A DNA stretch of 64,000 bases from JASTVH01 sp042862465 (GTDB taxonomy: Bacteria > Pseudomonadota > Gammaproteobacteria > Pseudomonadales > Oleiphilaceae). The number at the start of each line of letters is the position of its first letter. Position 1 is the first letter of the stretch. The DNA lies in contig JASTVH010000014.1 of NCBI GenBank assembly GCA_042862465.1, positions 1 to 64,000 of the forward strand. Direction: 5' to 3'. The notes below the pieces were generated by a model. It was not told the origin of the DNA. It searched no databases and saw nothing but the letters and a program-made list of their open reading frames with translations. Positions 42,845 to 53,433 of this stretch are shown in pieces. The position numbers and the translations under genes were made by a program.

Positions 42845-43152
42845 CGGGCGAGGGAAATGCGTCCGTTGCGCACTTCCACCCCTTCCGCCCGCAGCCGCTC
42901 GGTCTGCTCCTGGGCCCCGGTCGAGTGCGGCGGGAAACTGATCTTCCCCTGCGCATTGATGACCCGGTGCCAGGGGAGGCTGTTGCCTTCCGGTAACCGC
43001 GAGAGCGTGCGCCCGACAAAACGGGCCAGTCCGGGCAGGGCGGCCAGCCGGGCGATTTGTCCGTAAGTGGCTACACGGCCCGGCGGAATGCTGTGGACCA
43101 CTTGCCAGATCGCCTGTTCGCGCGGGTCTATCCCGGGGCTGTCATCTGCCAT
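42826..43152 (-). CDS. Alkyltransferase-like protein (Atl/MGMT-type DNA-binding domain)
   Basis: 108 aa. It matches the C-terminal domain of O6-alkylguanine-DNA alkyltransferase (IPPGRVATYGQIARLAALPGLARFVGRTL), but the active-site PCHRV is PWHRV here. That substitution defines Atl proteins, which bind O6-alkylguanine without repairing it and hand the lesion to nucleotide excision repair. Overlaps the AmpG-like gene tail to tail by 19 bases. Confidence 0.92.
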   Translation of the reverse strand: MADDSPGIDPREQAIWQVVHSIPPGRVATYGQIARLAALPGLARFVGRTLSRLPEGNSLPWHRVINAQGKISFPPHSTGAQEQTERLRAEGVEVRNGRISLARYGWEP

Positions 43153-43162
43153 GGGTATTCAC

Positions 43163-43924
43163 TCAGAGCCGCAGCGCGCCATCCACTTCGATCACGCGGC
43201 CTGACAGATAATCATTGTCGATAATGAAAGCCACGGCCTTGGCGATGTCCTCCGGCTGGCCAAGACGCTTGAGCGGAATCGCGTGGGTCATCCGGTCGAG
43301 GATTTCCGGTTTCATGGACGCGGTCATCTCGGTTTCGATAAAGCCTGGGGCAATTGCCATGGAACGGATGCCATGATGGGCCAGTTCGCCGGCCCAGACG
43401 GTGGTCAGGGCGCAAACGCCAGCCTTGGCGGCGGAATAATTGCTCTGGCCAAAGTTGCCTGCTCGGGAAAGGCTGGAAATATTGATGATGACACCAGGAC
43501 GCTTGAGTTCGATCATCCTGGTCGCGGCTTCCCGGCCGCAGAGGAAGACACCGGTCAGGTTCACGTCAATCACAGCCTGCCACTCGTCCAGGCTCATGCG
43601 TTTGACCACGTTGCCATCGTGGGCCTTGACCAATAGTCCGTCCCGCAGAATACCGGCGTTATTGACCACGACATCCAGGGCGCCCAGGTCCGCCACGATT
43701 TCGGCAAAAACCCGTTCCACATCGCCCTCGCGCGCCACATTGGCGGTATAGGCGCGGGCCTCGGCACCGGCTTCCTCGCAGGCCTGAACCGCGCCCTGCA
43801 GTGTCTCCTCATGAATATCGATCAGCGCCAGCCGGGCGCCCTGCCTGGCCAGGTATTCCGCCATGGCCCGTCCCAGGCCCTGACCACCGCCGGTAATCGC
43901 GATTACAGCGTCTTGAACTTTCAT
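43163..43924 (-). CDS. SDR-family oxidoreductase
   Basis: 253 aa classical short-chain dehydrogenase: cofactor motif ITGGGQGLGRAMA, NNAG, catalytic Ser in IINISSLSRAGNFG, and YSAAK (Tyr-x-x-x-Lys), then PGFIETEM. Acidic Asp in LALIDIHE after strand 2 favours NAD over NADP. Resembles FabG-type 3-oxoacyl reductases and hydroxyacyl dehydrogenases; substrate unknown. It lies 10 bases upstream of the Atl gene, same direction. Confidence 0.87.
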   Translation of the reverse strand: MKVQDAVIAITGGGQGLGRAMAEYLARQGARLALIDIHEETLQGAVQACEEAGAEARAYTANVAREGDVERVFAEIVADLGALDVVVNNAGILRDGLLVKAHDGNVVKRMSLDEWQAVIDVNLTGVFLCGREAATRMIELKRPGVIINISSLSRAGNFGQSNYSAAKAGVCALTTVWAGELAHHGIRSMAIAPGFIETEMTASMKPEILDRMTHAIPLKRLGQPEDIAKAVAFIIDNDYLSGRVIEVDGALRL

Positions 43925-44071
43925 GTTTGAATACCAATGTAACCAATGGAGCGCTCATTGTAGTGGGAAATCGTCCTGAAGCCAGTGTGGCGCATATCCT
44001 GCTCAAGCTTGCGGGTGCCATCAGGCGGTGTTCGTGAAGCCTGTTCTCCTTCTGTCTGTCGTGGAGTATCC

Positions 44072-44596
44072 ATGCGTTTTCTCTTTCTCCTCTTTATCGT
44101 CCTTCCCATTCTGGAAACCGTGGTTCTGATCAAGGTGGGTGGGATTATCGGCGCCTGGCCCACCGTGGGGCTGGTGCTGTTAACGGCCATGATTGGCGCC
44201 TCCATGCTCAAGCAGCAGGGCCTGGCCACCCTTCTGCGGGCCAATCAGCGCCTGGAAAGCGGGGAACTGCCCGCCCGGGAAGTGGCCGAAGGCTTTTTAC
44301 TGGCGATCGGCGGCGCGCTGCTGCTGACTCCCGGCTTCATAACCGATGCCATCGGTTTTCTGTGTCTGGCCCCGGGCTCCCGTCATTTGCTGGCGGCCGC
44401 GGTGCTCAAGCGCGCGGTGGTCAGTGGGCAGGGTTTCTCCTTCCACTATCGGTCGGGACCGCGACCGGGACCCGACGATATGTTTGGCCGTGGCGGCCCC
44501 TTCCGAGGGCCGGATGGCCACGATGTCATCGATGGCGAGTACGAGCGCGAAGATTCAAACCCGCGTAACGACCGGGACGGTATCGAAAAAAAATAG
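44072..44596 (+). CDS. fxsA: FxsA family membrane protein
   Basis: 174 aa. MRFLFLLFIVLPILETVVLIKVGGIIGAWPTVGLVLLTAMIGASMLKQQGL is the FxsA signature, split here as start and second helix; two or three further helices include FLLAIGGALLLTPGFITDAIGFLCL. In E. coli FxsA relieves F-exclusion of phage T7 when overproduced. The C-terminal tail is Gly/Pro/Asp-rich and cytoplasmic. Start ATG 44072 after GTGGAG. It lies directly upstream of groESL, a conserved neighbour. Confidence 0.9.
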   Translation: MRFLFLLFIVLPILETVVLIKVGGIIGAWPTVGLVLLTAMIGASMLKQQGLATLLRANQRLESGELPAREVAEGFLLAIGGALLLTPGFITDAIGFLCLAPGSRHLLAAAVLKRAVVSGQGFSFHYRSGPRPGPDDMFGRGGPFRGPDGHDVIDGEYEREDSNPRNDRDGIEKK

Positions 44597-44616
44597 AATT
44601 TTTTTGTTCCGGGGCA

Positions 44617-44644
44617 TTGAAAACCCCGCCGCCAACCCCATTTA
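44617..44644 (+). promoter_or_regulatory. Sigma-32 (heat-shock) promoter of groESL
   Basis: TTGAAA (44617-44622), 13-base spacer, CCCCATTTA (44636-44644), a close match to CTTGAAA-N13-CCCCATnT. The start would be near 44652, giving a leader of about 110 nt with an ATGCC...GGCAT-type fold near 44662-44710. A GGGG/CCCC hairpin overlaps the -35. Confidence 0.8.
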
Positions 44645-44763
44645 CCAGCACACAGAGTTGCGATGCCCGCCGGAGAGGCCTCTCTTCGGGGATTCCCGCC
44701 GGTGGCATGGCATTGTTCAACCTCATTGCTCAACCGACATTCAGAAAGTGGAGATCCTAAGCA

Positions 44764-45054
44764 ATGAAAATCCGTCCGTTACACGATCGTGTTGTCGTGC
44801 GCCGCAAGGAAGAAGAAGAGAAAACCGCTGGCGGCATCGTGCTGCCGGGTAATGCGAAGGAAAAGCCTTCCCAGGGTGAAGTGATCGCAGTGGGCGAGGG
44901 CCGTGTCCTGGAAAATGGCGACGTACGTCCGGTCGCTGTAAAAGTTGGCGACACTGTTGTGTTTGGGCAGTTCGCTGGAAACACCGTGAAGGTTGACGGT
45001 GAAGAACTGCTCATCATGAGCGAGAACGATATCTACGGCGTACTGGAAGGCTAA
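44764..45054 (+). CDS. groES: Co-chaperonin GroES
   Basis: 96 aa, exactly the usual size. MKIRPLHDRVVVRRKEEEEKTAGGIVLP, with the mobile loop around residues 17-33, the GEVIAVGEGRVLENGDVRPVAVKVGDTVVFG core and the EELLIMSENDIYGVLE end. It caps the GroEL ring in the cytosol. Transcribed from the sigma-32-type promoter; groEL follows 63 bases later. Confidence 0.99.
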   Translation: MKIRPLHDRVVVRRKEEEEKTAGGIVLPGNAKEKPSQGEVIAVGEGRVLENGDVRPVAVKVGDTVVFGQFAGNTVKVDGEELLIMSENDIYGVLEG

Positions 45055-45117
45055 CGGGCCCCCGGTTGCTTTTTACGGTTTCTATCGATCCATTTTTAGA
45101 GAACAGGAAAAAGGAAT

Positions 45118-46767
<1,650 letters not shown>

Positions 46768-46800
46768 GCCGTTTCCGACCCAGGCACGACGCCTGATAAA

Positions 46801-46828
46801 ACCCGCGGTGTAAGCCGCGGGTTTTTTT
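46801..46828 (+). terminator. Intrinsic terminator of groESL
   Basis: ACCCGCGG (46801-46808) pairs with CCGCGGGT (46815-46822) around TGTAAG, followed by a run of T to 46828. Confidence 0.92.
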
Positions 46829-47002
46829 ATGGATGCAAGCCAGGGAATGCCGGTTTTGTGACCTTTTTGACCTGCCTTGCGTAGTTATTGGGATAGTGGC
46901 TCTGCTAGACTTGTCGTCTTGATATTGCAGTGTCATATCAGGGACATATTGAGCGGCAATAATGGGCGCGATGTTAAAACTCCTGCATTTCATTCCATCC
47001 CC

Positions 47003-47797
47003 ATGACTTCACAGGCGAATGGTTTTTCCCTGGGGAAGTGGCGTGTTTTCTGGCTGATTCTCCTTTTTCTGCTGACCTGGCTGGCGGCCATGATTTATGC
47101 CTTGCCCGCCTCGCTGGTGTGGTCGCAGGCGAGTCGCTATGTGCAGCTGCCTCGTGAGGTTACGGTGGAAGCCGTCGGTGGCTCGGTCTGGGATGGCGAG
47201 GCCCTGGTCAAGGTGGCCGGCCGCGCACTGCGTCTGGATTGGCAGGCCGGTTTGCCGCTCTGGGCCGAGCAACAGTGGCCCATCGCCTGGAGCCTGGAAA
47301 CCCGGCAGTCGCGAATAGCCGGCGAGGTGACCAATCTGGCTACCGAAGGGCTGTCGGTGGGGATCGACGAGGGCCGCATCGATCTGGCCGAATTCGCATC
47401 GCTGGCGCGAGCCAACGGGTTGACGCTGAATGGGCAGATCACCATCGACCGCCTCAGGCTCCAGCTCAATGCCCAGGGCTGGAAGGAGGCCACCGGTGTT
47501 GCCCGGTGGTCCGGGGGGCCGGTGGCCTGGAATCTGCCGACCGGGCGGGGGCAGGCCACCATGCCGCCCATGGTGGCCAGGCTGGAAACCCGCGGTGACG
47601 CGCTGCAGGCGGTTGTGCGGGAAGAATCCTCGTCCACACCGCTGATAACGTCCCGTCTGCAACCCACGGGATGGGCTCATGTTGAAGTGCATCAGCGCTT
47701 GCTCACCCTGTCCGGTTTGCAGATCGGCAAGGGGAACCCACCGGACAAAGTGGTATTTCAGGTCAAACAGCGCCTGATGCCGCCGGTTGGATCATAG
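47003..47797 (+). CDS. gspN: Type II secretion system protein N
   Basis: 264 aa. One N-terminal membrane helix (VFWLILLFLLTWLAAMIYALPA) and a periplasmic domain with the GspN-typical LPREVTVEAVGGSVWDGEALV. The GxVWxGxA-like segment is the best marker. GspN is an accessory, poorly understood inner-membrane T2SS subunit. I chose ATG 47003; the upstream-extended frame adds non-conserved sequence. gspC starts 9 bases after it. Confidence 0.85.
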   Translation: MTSQANGFSLGKWRVFWLILLFLLTWLAAMIYALPASLVWSQASRYVQLPREVTVEAVGGSVWDGEALVKVAGRALRLDWQAGLPLWAEQQWPIAWSLETRQSRIAGEVTNLATEGLSVGIDEGRIDLAEFASLARANGLTLNGQITIDRLRLQLNAQGWKEATGVARWSGGPVAWNLPTGRGQATMPPMVARLETRGDALQAVVREESSSTPLITSRLQPTGWAHVEVHQRLLTLSGLQIGKGNPPDKVVFQVKQRLMPPVGS

Positions 47798-47806
47798 GGG
47801 CGGGTG

Positions 47807-48667
47807 ATGCGCGATTCAGTCCAAAAAAATGGCATGACAGCCGACGAGCGGATCACAAATCCGTGGCCGGGGCGCATCGCGTTCTTGCTTCTTGTGGGAT
47901 TGATTGTCAATCTTGCATGGCTCGGAGGGCTCGCCTCCTGGCGCTTCTGGCAGGTTCCGGTGGAGATCCCGCCGATCTACCAGGGCCAGGGAAGTGCTGC
48001 TGCGGGGGGTGTCACTAAGCCGGCCCTGGCACTCTCAGACCTGGATTTGTTCGGCGCCATGAACAGCCAGGATGCCGTTCCTGATGTGATTTCGAAGAAA
48101 GCGCCGGAAACGCGGCTCAGGCTTTCACTTTTAGGTGTGATGGTGGCCGAGCGGCCGGAGGAGTCCGGTGCTATAGTAGCAGAGGGTCGGGAAGACGCCG
48201 GCTATTATCGGGTTGGACAGGACCTTCCCGGCGGCGCCAAGCTGGTCGAGGTGGAACCCAAGCGCATTTTGATTCGCCGAGCCGGCCAGATTGAATCGCT
48301 GACCTTCCCTGAGGAGGGCTCAGAAGGTGTCCAGACCGTAGCGGCAACGGAGGAGACGTTCGATTCCCCGGAAGCTTTTGCAGAAGCGGCGACCGAGCGC
48401 TTGCAGGAAGATCCTGATCAGGCGCTGGGGACGGTGGGGCTGCAGCCCGCGCCCAGCGGTACCGGTTATGTGTATGACGGGTCGAATCCGATGCTTTCGG
48501 CCATGAATCTTCAACAGGGTGATGTCATCCTGTCGATTAATAATTACCCTCTGGGCGATATCGCTCAGGATCGCCAGATGCTTCAACAGTGGACCCAGGA
48601 AGACGAACTGACTGTTGAGGTGGAAAGAGACGGCACGCGGTTCACCTTTACCTACCCGATGCCGTGA
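47807..48667 (+). CDS. gspC: Type II secretion system protein C
   Basis: 286 aa. N-terminal membrane helix (IAFLLLVGLIVNLAWLGGLA), the homology region (LSDLDLFGAMNS ... TRLRLSLLGVMVAERPEESGAIVAEG) that touches the secretin N0 domain, and a C-terminal PDZ-like domain (SAMNLQQGDVILSINNYPLGD). GspC links the inner-membrane platform to GspD. An in-frame GTG at 47804 is the alternative start. Confidence 0.92.
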   Translation: MRDSVQKNGMTADERITNPWPGRIAFLLLVGLIVNLAWLGGLASWRFWQVPVEIPPIYQGQGSAAAGGVTKPALALSDLDLFGAMNSQDAVPDVISKKAPETRLRLSLLGVMVAERPEESGAIVAEGREDAGYYRVGQDLPGGAKLVEVEPKRILIRRAGQIESLTFPEEGSEGVQTVAATEETFDSPEAFAEAATERLQEDPDQALGTVGLQPAPSGTGYVYDGSNPMLSAMNLQQGDVILSINNYPLGDIAQDRQMLQQWTQEDELTVEVERDGTRFTFTYPMP

Positions 48668-48729
48668 CCTGGGATGATTTGGAGCCACGGCTCCAGAAAC
48701 ACATGGAGTAGACAGGGCTTGACCTTCGC

Positions 48730-50676
48730 ATGACAGGAAAACTGAACCTCTATCGCGCACTTGTATTGCTCGTCCTGCTGCCACTGTTTGCATGGGGCGC
48801 CGACAACAACGAGCAAACCTGGAAAGTGAACCTGAAAGACGCCGATATCCGGGCCTTCGTGACCCAGATCGCCGACATCACGGGGTACAGCTTCGTGATC
48901 GACCCGCGCGTGAAGGGCAAGGTCACGGTGCTATCCAGTGCGCCGATGAACAAGGACGAAATCTATGACATGTTCCTGTCCGTGTTGCAGGTGCATGGCT
49001 TTACGGCGATTCCCGGCGAAGAAGTGATCAAGATCGTTCAGCAAACCGACGCCAAGCAGACGGCGGAAAATCTCAAACGCTTTGATCGCGTACCCTCGGA
49101 GCAGCTGGTCACGCGCGTCATACAGGTTAATAACGCCAATGCCCTGGAACTGGTGCCGATTCTCCGTCCCATGGTCGCGCGCTATGGCCATCTGGCGGGT
49201 GTCGCTGCTGCCAACGCGCTGATCATCTCCGACCATGTCTCGAACATTGAGCGTATTGAGAAGATCGTTCATGAACTGGACAGCCCCTCCAAGTACGAGC
49301 TGGAAGTGGTTCAGCTGCAGGAAGCCTGGGTCGGGGACATGGTCAAGCTTCTCAAGGAGCTGGCGCCTGCTGAACTGGGGCAGGGGCAGAACCAATCCGG
49401 TAAATACAGTGTTGTGGCCGATGAGCGCAGTAACCGCCTGATTATTCGTGGTGACGAGAACTTCCGCGAGAAGATGCGCGGACTGATTGCCAAGCTTGAC
49501 CAACCCTCCGCCACTGGCGGCACCACCCGGGTGATTCGCCTCAACCATGCCGATGCCAAGAAGCTCTCCGAGCTGCTCAAGGGCATCATGGGCGAGGTGG
49601 TCAAAGAGAAAACACAAGGGCAAAGTGGTGGTGGCTCGCCCCGCGAACAGGTTTCCATCTTCCCTGACGAAGGGTTGAACGCCCTGGTGGTGCGGGCCGA
49701 GCCGTCGCTGCTGCAGGAAGTGGAATTCATTATCGAACAGCTCGACGTGCGCCGAGCGCAGGTGCTGATTGAGGCCGCCATCGTCGAGATCAGTGACGAG
49801 GCCGGCCGTGATCTGGGTATCCAGTGGGCGGTGGGTGACCAGTCCGGCGAATCGACGCCGCTGGTGGGTACCAACTTCGACAATGCCGGCGTCAGCATCA
49901 GCAGCATTCTGACTGCTTTGGTACAGGGTGATCCAGCGTCTGTCGGCACCGGTGGCGCCACCCTCGGGATTGGCGAATTCGATGGCACTGGCGTTTCCTG
50001 GGGCGTGTTATTGCAGGCGCTGTCCCGGACCACCGCGGCAAATCTGCTTTCAACACCCAGTATCATCACGCTGGATAACGAAGAGTCTCAGATCACTGTG
50101 GGCCAGAACGTTCCCTTCAAGACCGGACAGGCCACCAGCACCGGTTCCGGCGTGGACAATCCGTTCACCACCATCGAGCGCAAGGATATCGGTCTGACCC
50201 TCAAGGTGACCCCGAGCATCAGCGTGGATGACCTGGTCCGGCTGCAGGTGGAACAGACCACCGAGAATGTGACCGAGAGCGTGGAAGCCAGCGACATCGT
50301 CACCAACAAGCGCGAGATCAAGACCACCGTATTGGCGGACAATGGCGAGACGATCGTGCTGGGCGGCCTGATTCGTGAGGATTATCAGAAGCAAATCCAG
50401 AAAGTACCCCTGCTGGGTGACATTCCCTTCCTGGGCGCCCTGTTCCGCAGTGAAAGTAAGAGCAAGACCAAGCGCAATCTGCTGGTGTTCCTGCGGCCGA
50501 CCATCCTTTCCGGCAAGGGCAAGGCGCAGGACATCGCCCAGAACCGCTTTGATCGTCTTTGGGAGATCAACCTGGGTATGGAAGAAGCGGCTGGCAACGA
50601 TGTGGATCATCTGGAAAAGCCAGCCATGGAGTCGCTTTTCCGCCGCAACGAGATGCCTGCCAATACGATGCAGTAG
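48730..50676 (+). CDS. gspD: Type II secretion system secretin GspD
   Basis: 648 aa. Signal peptide to about residue 24, N0 domain (VNLKDADIRAFVTQIADITGYSFVIDPRVKG), N1-N3 domains with repeated VIRLNHADAKKLSELL-type motifs, and the secretin core: VLIEAAIVEISDE, LLSTPSIITLDNEESQITVGQNVPF, TVLADNGETIVLGGLI and VPLLGDIPFLGALF. Forms the outer-membrane gate. gspE to gspM do not follow; a repeat fragment and a leftward protease gene do. Confidence 0.96.
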   Translation: MTGKLNLYRALVLLVLLPLFAWGADNNEQTWKVNLKDADIRAFVTQIADITGYSFVIDPRVKGKVTVLSSAPMNKDEIYDMFLSVLQVHGFTAIPGEEVIKIVQQTDAKQTAENLKRFDRVPSEQLVTRVIQVNNANALELVPILRPMVARYGHLAGVAAANALIISDHVSNIERIEKIVHELDSPSKYELEVVQLQEAWVGDMVKLLKELAPAELGQGQNQSGKYSVVADERSNRLIIRGDENFREKMRGLIAKLDQPSATGGTTRVIRLNHADAKKLSELLKGIMGEVVKEKTQGQSGGGSPREQVSIFPDEGLNALVVRAEPSLLQEVEFIIEQLDVRRAQVLIEAAIVEISDEAGRDLGIQWAVGDQSGESTPLVGTNFDNAGVSISSILTALVQGDPASVGTGGATLGIGEFDGTGVSWGVLLQALSRTTAANLLSTPSIITLDNEESQITVGQNVPFKTGQATSTGSGVDNPFTTIERKDIGLTLKVTPSISVDDLVRLQVEQTTENVTESVEASDIVTNKREIKTTVLADNGETIVLGGLIREDYQKQIQKVPLLGDIPFLGALFRSESKSKTKRNLLVFLRPTILSGKGKAQDIAQNRFDRLWEINLGMEEAAGNDVDHLEKPAMESLFRRNEMPANTMQ

Positions 50677-50725
50677 CTGGAGAGGGCTCGGCCTAATCCA
50701 TAATGGACAATTTGGGCGCCATACG

Positions 50726-50771
50726 GCGCCTCCCCCTCACCCTGGTCCTCTCCCCATAGGGGCGAGGGGAT
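50726..50771. repeat. Half copy of REP-like family A
   Basis: GGCGCCTCCCCCTCACCCTGG then CCTCTCCCCATAGGGGCGAGGGG, matching the right half of 30243-30381. It fills the space between the convergent gspD and M48 protease genes (first segment given in shortened form). Confidence 0.6.
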
Positions 50772-50780
50772 GTCTACGTC

Positions 50781-52769
50781 TCACTTGGTGACAGCGGACT
50801 GCCTTCTCGCCGGCCCCACCGGCAATGGCGGCATCGGGCAATCCAGCTGGTCCGCCACCAGCCGCAGCAGTTCATATTCCCGCGTCGCGACCTTGCCGTC
50901 ATGCAGCACACACTCGCCACAGGCGTCCAGCACCGCCGGTTTGAGCATCGGCGACAGGCCGGAAAGCATTTTCAGAGCGGTAACCAGCCGGTTGGCCGAA
51001 ATCTTCTTCTCTTCCGGCGGTGACGCGTTGGCTTCGAAGCCGCTCATGGCCTGACTGTAGAGCTTACCGGCAGCCGCCTCGTCGGCGGTTCCCGCTCTCG
51101 CCATCAGCCAGAGCACCGTTTGCAGGGCCGGCATGACACCCCGAAAGCTCCGATACTTCACCTTGGCCACCCGACTGGATTTGCTGTCCAGGTGCTTGCG
51201 CAGGAAGGTGAGTACGGCGAATTCGTGCAGTGTGATGCGCTGATCCGCCTCGGCGATTTTTTGCAGTGACTGCAGCAGCAGTTGCTGATCTGCCGCACCC
51301 AGTTGTCGCAGTGCCGGCAGGGCCAGCTCCAGGGCCGGGAGGCGGAACGCATGGCCAAGCCTTTTGAGTGCCGTGTAGGTGTCGCTCACCTGGGTAGGCT
51401 GGGGCCGGGTCGGGCCGTTGTCGGTCAGGGCCTCAAGTGCATCGCCGTGCATGTCTTCACTGGCTTCGGTCAGCATCAGTGCATAGGTGAACTGAACGGC
51501 GCCGTTGGTGGTATGCAGACGCTGATTGAGCTCTTTGGGCAGCTGCGCCAGGATTTGTTCGGCGTAGGCTTCGTTCACCGGTGTCACGGCGCCCACTGAG
51601 CTGGATAGCGGTGCGAAATGAGCGGAACGGTCCTGATGACCTATCTGTGCTGAAGCGGCATCGGCAAAGGCACTGACGGTCTGCTCGCGCTGGGAGATCA
51701 GAGGCTCCTGTGCAGCTGCTGCCCTGGCCGAGCCGGGCCGGCCATAGCGGGCCCGCATGCGCGCCAGCAGCTGCTCATCGATGGCCTCGATACGCTCATC
51801 GATCGGCGGATGGGAGCCCAGGAGGCGGCCAAAGGCCATTTTGACACTTTCGGCAAAGCACAGGTGGTTGAGGTCTTCGGCGTGACTGGTCTGCTCCAGG
51901 CGCCCGCCTCGCAGATTGAGCCCGATCTTGTAAAGCGCGCCGCCAATGCCTTCGGGATTGCGGGTGAACTGGACGGCCGAGGCGTCGGCCAGGAATTCCC
52001 GCTGCCGGGAGATGGCCGACTTGATGAGGCGACCGAAGAAGACTCCGATAAAGCCAACGATCACCAATCCCAGGCCCAGCAGTCCCAGGGCCGGGCCGGC
52101 GTCGTTACGGGAGGAGCGTGTTGTGCGCCTTCCGGAAAAGGCCACGCGCATCAGGAACTGGCCAATCTGGCCGATCATCAGAATGCCGGCCAGCAGGGCA
52201 ATCAGCCGGATATTGGTGCGCATGTCGCCATTGAGAATATGGCTGAATTCGTGCGCCACAACCCCTTGTAGCTCATCGCGATTGAGGGTTTGCAGGGCGC
52301 CGCTGGTGACGACCATGACGGCCTCGTTGGCCTGGTAACCGGCGACAAAGGCGTTGATGGTGGTTTCCTGCTCCATCACGTAGAGTTCGGGCATGGTGAC
52401 CCCGCTGGCGATGGCCATCTCCTCCACCACATTGCGCAGGCGGCGCTCTTCGAGGGTTTTGGGGTCGCTCTCGATGCGCCGGGCGCCCACCATCTTGGCC
52501 ACCGCCTTGCCACCGTCGCGCAGGGCAACGAAGCGGACCAGGGTGCCAAACCCAATGATCAGTATCACCACGGCCAGGCAAACGAGACTTGGTCGTGAAA
52601 ACAGCCAGTCCGGCAGGGGCAGGTGACCGCCTTCTGAGCCTTCGACAACCAGAATGGCGTAGAACACCAGGTCGACCGCGATCGCAATGAAGGCGACCGC
52701 GAGAATCAGGAGCAGGAGCAGGAGACCGGTGTTGCGGCGTGCCCGGTCTTGGTTTTCAAAGAACCGCAC
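50781..52769 (-). CDS. M48-family membrane metalloprotease
   Basis: 662 aa. Two N-terminal membrane helices (about 15-40 and 60-85), then the catalytic LQGVVAHEFSHILNGDMR (HExxH) and two more helices (LIALLAGILMIGQIGQF; LGLLGLGLVIVGFIGVFFG). The third ligand lies in QREFLADASAVQFTRNPEG. This is an HtpX-like core with a C-terminal ~330-residue extension of alpha-helical, Ala/Gln-rich sequence not present in HtpX. It is 20 bases downstream of lemA; this LemA-M48 pair is widespread. Likely membrane-protein quality control. Confidence 0.9.
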   Translation of the reverse strand: MRFFENQDRARRNTGLLLLLLILAVAFIAIAVDLVFYAILVVEGSEGGHLPLPDWLFSRPSLVCLAVVILIIGFGTLVRFVALRDGGKAVAKMVGARRIESDPKTLEERRLRNVVEEMAIASGVTMPELYVMEQETTINAFVAGYQANEAVMVVTSGALQTLNRDELQGVVAHEFSHILNGDMRTNIRLIALLAGILMIGQIGQFLMRVAFSGRRTTRSSRNDAGPALGLLGLGLVIVGFIGVFFGRLIKSAISRQREFLADASAVQFTRNPEGIGGALYKIGLNLRGGRLEQTSHAEDLNHLCFAESVKMAFGRLLGSHPPIDERIEAIDEQLLARMRARYGRPGSARAAAAQEPLISQREQTVSAFADAASAQIGHQDRSAHFAPLSSSVGAVTPVNEAYAEQILAQLPKELNQRLHTTNGAVQFTYALMLTEASEDMHGDALEALTDNGPTRPQPTQVSDTYTALKRLGHAFRLPALELALPALRQLGAADQQLLLQSLQKIAEADQRITLHEFAVLTFLRKHLDSKSSRVAKVKYRSFRGVMPALQTVLWLMARAGTADEAAAGKLYSQAMSGFEANASPPEEKKISANRLVTALKMLSGLSPMLKPAVLDACGECVLHDGKVATREYELLRLVADQLDCPMPPLPVGPARRQSAVTK

Positions 52770-52789
52770 GGAGACTGTTCACCTTACTG

Positions 52790-53380
52790 TCAAAAGGAGA
52801 CTTTGGGCGCCTGCCGGGCTTCCGGGGACTCCAGCTCCAGGGGAGCGCTGGGCTTGAAGGCGAAGAATCCGGCGAGAACATTGTTCGGGAACTGTTCGCG
52901 ATAGGTGTTGTAGGTCATCACCGAATCGTTATAGGCCTGGCGTGCAAATGCAACCCGGTTCTCCGTGCTGGTGAGTTCTTCCATCAGCTGCTGGATGGTC
53001 TCGTTGGCCTTCAGTTCGGGGTAGTTTTCGGCCACCGCGTAGAAGTTGGCCAGCGCCTTGGACAGCATGTTCTCGGCACTGGACAGCTGGTTGACCTTGC
53101 CCGCATCCGCCGGGTCCTTACGTGCCTCCTGTTGGGCGCTGACGGCTTGGTTGCGCGCCTCCATCACCTGGGTGAGGGTTTCGCGTTCGTGGGTCAGATA
53201 GGCCTTGGCGCTTTCCACCAGGTTGGGGATCAGGTCGTGGCGGCGCTGGAGCTGCACATCGATCTGGGCAAAACCGTTCTTGAACTGGTTGCGCAGTGCC
53301 ACCAGGCGGTTATAGATCATGACGGCGAAAGCAATGACGGCAACGATCACTGCCAGGCCGATAAGGGTTGTGATGCTCAT
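52790..53380 (-). CDS. lemA: LemA family protein
   Basis: 196 aa. A single N-terminal membrane anchor (TLIGLAVIVAVIAFAVMIYNRLVAL), then the LemA core RNQFKNGFAQIDVQLQRRHDLIPNLVESAK, YPELKANETIQQLMEELTSTENRVAFARQAYNDSV and FPNNVLAGFF. Function is unclear; LemA is often beside a peptidase or TPM-domain gene. First gene of the two-gene unit with the M48 protease. Confidence 0.93.
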   Translation of the reverse strand: MSITTLIGLAVIVAVIAFAVMIYNRLVALRNQFKNGFAQIDVQLQRRHDLIPNLVESAKAYLTHERETLTQVMEARNQAVSAQQEARKDPADAGKVNQLSSAENMLSKALANFYAVAENYPELKANETIQQLMEELTSTENRVAFARQAYNDSVMTYNTYREQFPNNVLAGFFAFKPSAPLELESPEARQAPKVSF

Positions 53381-53433
53381 GGTGTCTCCTTGATCGAAGG
53401 CCGTTGGCTCATGAGGGGATTATAGTGCCCTTG

